Shown in pieces: positions 61,338-64,000 of a stretch of 64,000 nucleotides of DNA. Location: assembly GCA_965235095.1 (NCBI GenBank), contig OZ249405.1; one strand, 5' to 3'. The notes below the pieces were generated by a model. That model worked only from the letters and a program-made list of their open reading frames with translations. It was not told the DNA's origin and ran no database searches. A program made the translations under genes and the position numbers. Numbering within the stretch: the first letter of the stretch is position 1; each line of letters begins with the position of its first letter. The stretch is from Fontibacterium abundans. Its GTDB lineage: Bacteria; Pseudomonadota; Alphaproteobacteria; Pelagibacterales; Pelagibacteraceae.

Positions 61338-62257
61338 TATTTTTTGTTTAAACTAATTTTAGCAACTTTAATATCTTTCTTAATCTGACTAACCAGCATT
61401 GCACTGTTTTTAAATTTTTTCTCTTTTCTAATAAAATCAATAAATAAAACTTTGATATTTTTATTATAAAAATTATGGTTTTTTCCAAAAACATTAACTT
61501 CTAAAATAGGATTGGAACTACCGAATGTTGGTCTTACACCAAAATTGGCAATTCCTTTATAAGTCTTTTTATTAAAAATAATTTTAACGGAATAGACCCC
61601 AAACAGTGGCTTAATCTGATTTAAGATTTTAACATTTGCTGTAGGAAAACCTATTCGTCTTCCAAATTTTTTACCTTTGATGACTCTACCAGAGATAGTC
61701 CATGGTCTTCCCATAACTTTATTAACCAAGTTAACTTTTCCAGCTTGTATTAAGCTTCTAATTTTTGATGAAGAAATCTTGTAATTATTAAATTTTTTAA
61801 AATTAATTATAAATATTTTAAAGTTATTATTTTTTGAGAATTTTTTTAAAAAAAATATATTCCCCTCTCTTTTAAACCCAAATCTAAAGTCTTTACCAAC
61901 AAAAATGCTATGAACCGATAATTTTTTTAAAAGAATTTTTTTAACAAAATTATCATGACTTATTCTAGAAAAATTACGATTAAATTTTTGCTTAATAAAA
62001 AAATCAGCACTAAATTTTTTTACAGTATCTATCTTATCTTCAATGTTTAAAATTCTATTATCAGTTTTATTAAAAAAATCTTTAGGTAAAGGATCAAAGG
62101 TTAATATACCAAATTTTTTTTTTACCTTACGTGAAAAAATATAAGCTTTTTTTAAGAGTTCTTGATGTCCTAAGTGAACTCCGTCAAAATTACCTATTGC
62201 TAAAACAGAATTGACAAATTTTTTTTCAATAAAGTTGACGTTATTATAAATTTTCAT
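61337..62257 (-). CDS. ribF: Bifunctional riboflavin kinase / FAD synthetase
   Basis: 306 residues. N-terminal adenylyltransferase: AIGNFDGVHLGHQELLKKAY and FVGKDFRFGFKREGN. C-terminal kinase: GRPWTISGRVIKGKKFGRRI followed by GFPTANV, and GVYSVKIIF. Makes FMN and FAD for flavoproteins such as the monooxygenase at 24 kb. Directly abuts the HAD gene upstream. Confidence 0.95.
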   Translation of the reverse strand: MKIYNNVNFIEKKFVNSVLAIGNFDGVHLGHQELLKKAYIFSRKVKKKFGILTFDPLPKDFFNKTDNRILNIEDKIDTVKKFSADFFIKQKFNRNFSRISHDNFVKKILLKKLSVHSIFVGKDFRFGFKREGNIFFLKKFSKNNNFKIFIINFKKFNNYKISSSKIRSLIQAGKVNLVNKVMGRPWTISGRVIKGKKFGRRIGFPTANVKILNQIKPLFGVYSVKIIFNKKTYKGIANFGVRPTFGSSNPILEVNVFGKNHNFYNKNIKVLFIDFIRKEKKFKNSAMLVSQIKKDIKVAKISLNKK

Positions 62258-63112
62258 TTACCAAACTAATTCGTTCTGAAAATAATTAATCTTAAAATCT
62301 TTATTTTTTTTAATCACAAAATTAGCTAAATTTATATTTTTTTTATTCCATTCAGATTTATGAATGCCTCCTGCTATGAATAAGTTTTTAACTTTAAAAT
62401 TATTTGCTCCTAAAATATCAGTGTTTAAATTATCTCCAATAACAAGAATTTTATTTTTATTTATATTTTTTCTATATTTTTTTTTTAATACACTACAAAT
62501 ATATTCATAAAAATATTTATAAGGTTTACCAAAATACTTAACTTTGCCACCCATTTTTTCATATAATTTTGCAATAGATCCTGCGCAGTATTCAGTCCGA
62601 TCCCCTCTATGAACAATTAAGTCTGGATTAGCACAAATCATTTTTAAATTTTTTTTTTTTATTTTCTTTAAAATAGGAACATATTTACTAAGACTATCAT
62701 TGTTATTATTTACCCCGGTACAAACAACAAAATCTGCATTATTTAACGAAGTTTTTTTTAGACCTAGATTAATAAATAAACTTTTATCTCTATCTGGTCC
62801 TAAATGATAAAAACATTTATTTTTGCTAAAATTTTTTAGATAAAAACGAGTTAAGTCTCCGGAGGTAATTAATAAATTATAAAATTTTTTATTAAAATTT
62901 ATTTTATTTAAAAATTTTTGAACGCTGTGGCTAGGTCTTGGAGCATTTGAAATTAATATAATTTTCTTGCTCTTTTTTATGTTTTTTAAGGCTTTTAAAG
63001 CATCAGAATAACATTCAATACCATTATGAACCACACCCCAAAGATCAACAAAAAATATATCAAATTTTGAATAAATTTTATTTAACCCGCTTAAAAAAAC
63101 AGGATTATTCAT
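62258..63112 (-). CDS. HAD-superfamily phosphatase, subfamily IIA (TIGR01459-like)
   Basis: 284 residues. Nucleophile motif FFVDLWGVVHNG differs from the usual DxDGV by a Trp-Gly but keeps the first Asp; ILISNAPRPSH is motif II; motif III/IV region is FGKPYKYFYEY and LVIGDNLNTDILGANNF. This DLWGV form is characteristic of an alphaproteobacterial HAD group found beside ribF. Substrate unknown; pyridoxal or sugar phosphates are common for IIA. Confidence 0.85.
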   Translation of the reverse strand: MNNPVFLSGLNKIYSKFDIFFVDLWGVVHNGIECYSDALKALKNIKKSKKIILISNAPRPSHSVQKFLNKINFNKKFYNLLITSGDLTRFYLKNFSKNKCFYHLGPDRDKSLFINLGLKKTSLNNADFVVCTGVNNNNDSLSKYVPILKKIKKKNLKMICANPDLIVHRGDRTEYCAGSIAKLYEKMGGKVKYFGKPYKYFYEYICSVLKKKYRKNINKNKILVIGDNLNTDILGANNFKVKNLFIAGGIHKSEWNKKNINLANFVIKKNKDFKINYFQNELVW

Positions 63113-63122
63113 AAATTTAAAA

Positions 63123-64000
63123 TTATTGTGTAGTACTAATTGTCTTCTTTAATTTTTCTACGATTAAATCTATTTCTTGTTTTTGAATAATTAAAGGAGG
63201 AGATAAAGCAATGATGTCACCTGTCACTCTTACAAATAATTTTTGGTCTCTAAAAGCTTCACAAAGAACATTATAAGCTCTTCTGGAAGGTTTCTCTGGA
63301 ATGGATTCTAATTCTATTGCTCCTATCAATCCAAGATTTCTTATATCTATTATATGTTTAGTTCCTTTTAATGAATGCAAAGCATCTTCCCAGTATTTAG
63401 CAATTTCAGAGGCTCTAGTTAATAAATTATCTTTTTTATAAACATCAATACTTGCTATTGCTGCTGCGCACGCTAATGGATGCGCTGAATAAGTATATCC
63501 ATGAAAAAAATCAATAACTTTAGGATCTCCTTGCATGAAAGTTTTGTAAATTTTATCTGAAACAAAAGTTGCGGCCATTGGCACAGTTCCGCTAGTCAAT
63601 CCTTTAGCTATAGTCATTAAGTCTGGCTTAATATTAAAAAAATCTGCAGCAAACGGCTTTCCTAATCTTCCAAATCCAGTGATCACTTCATCAAATATTA
63701 AAATTATATCGTTATCAGTGCAAGTTTTTCTTAGTTTTTCCAAATAACCAACCGGTGGAATTAAAACCCCAGTTGAGCCAGCAACTGGTTCTACAATAAC
63801 TGCTGCAATGTTTGCTGCGCCATGTTTTTCAATTTGTTTTAATAAATCATCAGCTAAATGAGCTCCCCACGCTGGCTGTCCTCTAGAATATGAATTATGT
63901 TCAAGATTATGTGTGTGCGGAAGATGATAAACATCTGGTAAAAATCTTTCGAATTGTTTCTTATTGTTAACTATGCCTCCTACGGACAATCCTCCAAAAC
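63123..64000 (-). CDS. Class III aminotransferase, C-terminal part (omega-amino acid:pyruvate type)
   Basis: The frame runs off the window end, so the N-terminus is missing; about 292 residues are visible. IIVEPVAGSTGVLIPP-like sequence (VIVEPVAGSTGVLIPP), LIFDEVITGFGRLGKPFAAD, and PLP lysine in LMTIAKGLTSGTVPMAA are the class III blocks. HGYTYSAHPLACAAAIASI matches beta-alanine or omega-amino acid:pyruvate aminotransferases, useful for taurine, beta-alanine or polyamine nitrogen. Substrate is not certain. 10 bp from the HAD gene. Confidence 0.88.
   Translation of the reverse strand, partial: FGGLSVGGIVNNKKQFERFLPDVYHLPHTHNLEHNSYSRGQPAWGAHLADDLLKQIEKHGAANIAAVIVEPVAGSTGVLIPPVGYLEKLRKTCTDNDIILIFDEVITGFGRLGKPFAADFFNIKPDLMTIAKGLTSGTVPMAATFVSDKIYKTFMQGDPKVIDFFHGYTYSAHPLACAAAIASIDVYKKDNLLTRASEIAKYWEDALHSLKGTKHIIDIRNLGLIGAIELESIPEKPSRRAYNVLCEAFRDQKLFVRVTGDIIALSPPLIIQKQEIDLIVEKLKKTISTTQ

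Noticed and set aside
1..64000. Mobile element, prophage, CRISPR or genomic island
   Set aside because: No transposase, integrase, phage or cas-like protein, no spaced direct repeats, and gene order and composition are uniform apart from the L25 tail.

Overview
The window looks like a piece of chromosome from a free-living, genome-streamlined, very AT-rich alphaproteobacterium, most like SAR11 (Pelagibacterales) or another reduced marine lineage. The evidence is the gene neighbourhoods: uvrC-pgsA, lgt-MidA-pgeF-prs, petABC, mutY-DUF721-dsbA-smc, rnhB-ccrM, an F0 ATP synthase operon with a split b/b' pair and no F1 genes beside it, ispH-thrB-rnhA, tldD facing ctaC-ctaD-ctaB-ctaG-ctaE-SURF1, DUF2093-xseA, and ribF-ileS-lspA-DUF3035. 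CcrM, a twin-arginine Rieske protein and an aa3-type oxidase fit the same group. Taxonomy was inferred from gene order and composition only; no database was searched.

I find 73 protein genes (two cut by the window edges), one tRNA-Gln(UUG), no rRNA, no insertion sequence, no prophage and no CRISPR. No gap between genes exceeds about 150 bp. Genes commonly overlap by 1, 4, 8 or about 20 bases, and three divergent pairs have start codons 0-4 bp apart. Shine-Dalgarno sequences are rare. The clearest are at atpE and ctaD.

Layout. 1-3.3 kb: folate (SDR, folB), uvrC and pgsA. 3.3-6.7 kb: ilvE facing a petP/petR-like regulator pair with its own histidine kinase. 6.7-13 kb: lipoprotein maturation (lgt), a complex I assembly methyltransferase homologue, pgeF, PRPP synthase, ribosomal L25, pth and ychF. 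13-15.6 kb: cytochrome bc1. 15.7-23 kb: trmL, hemF, greA, CCA-adding enzyme, a GNAT protein, tRNA-Gln, ispE, a TPR protein, a degenerate uracil-DNA-glycosylase-fold protein and rnhB. 23-30 kb: ccrM, a flavin monooxygenase, mutY, DUF721, a DsbA-like protein and a short SMC. 30-32.8 kb: F0 ATP synthase and a double CDGSH protein. 32.9-36.7 kb: ispH and the homoserine-to-threonine genes around rnhA. 36.7-42 kb: cytochrome c oxidase and its assembly factors, including a 35-residue membrane protein. 42-46.6 kb: tldD, rsmE, ubiA, tldE. 46.6-51.4 kb: an MsbA-like exporter and lipid A/Kdo genes. 51.4-64 kb: M23 peptidase, xseA, purD, tadA, rRNA modification, pgi, signal peptidase II, ileS, ribF, a HAD phosphatase and a class III aminotransferase.

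Together the genes describe aerobic respiration (ubiquinone head-group prenylation, bc1, aa3 oxidase, F0), an LPS outer membrane, and information processing. No obviously new multigene system was found. The points most worth a second look are the SMC with no recognisable hinge, the UDG-like protein without its catalytic and Fe-S residues, the tiny cox-operon membrane protein, the ccrM leader (a GANTC site inside a predicted promoter and hairpin), the clean inverted repeats at petP, ctaC/tldD and rplY/pth, and the GC-rich alanine tail of L25.
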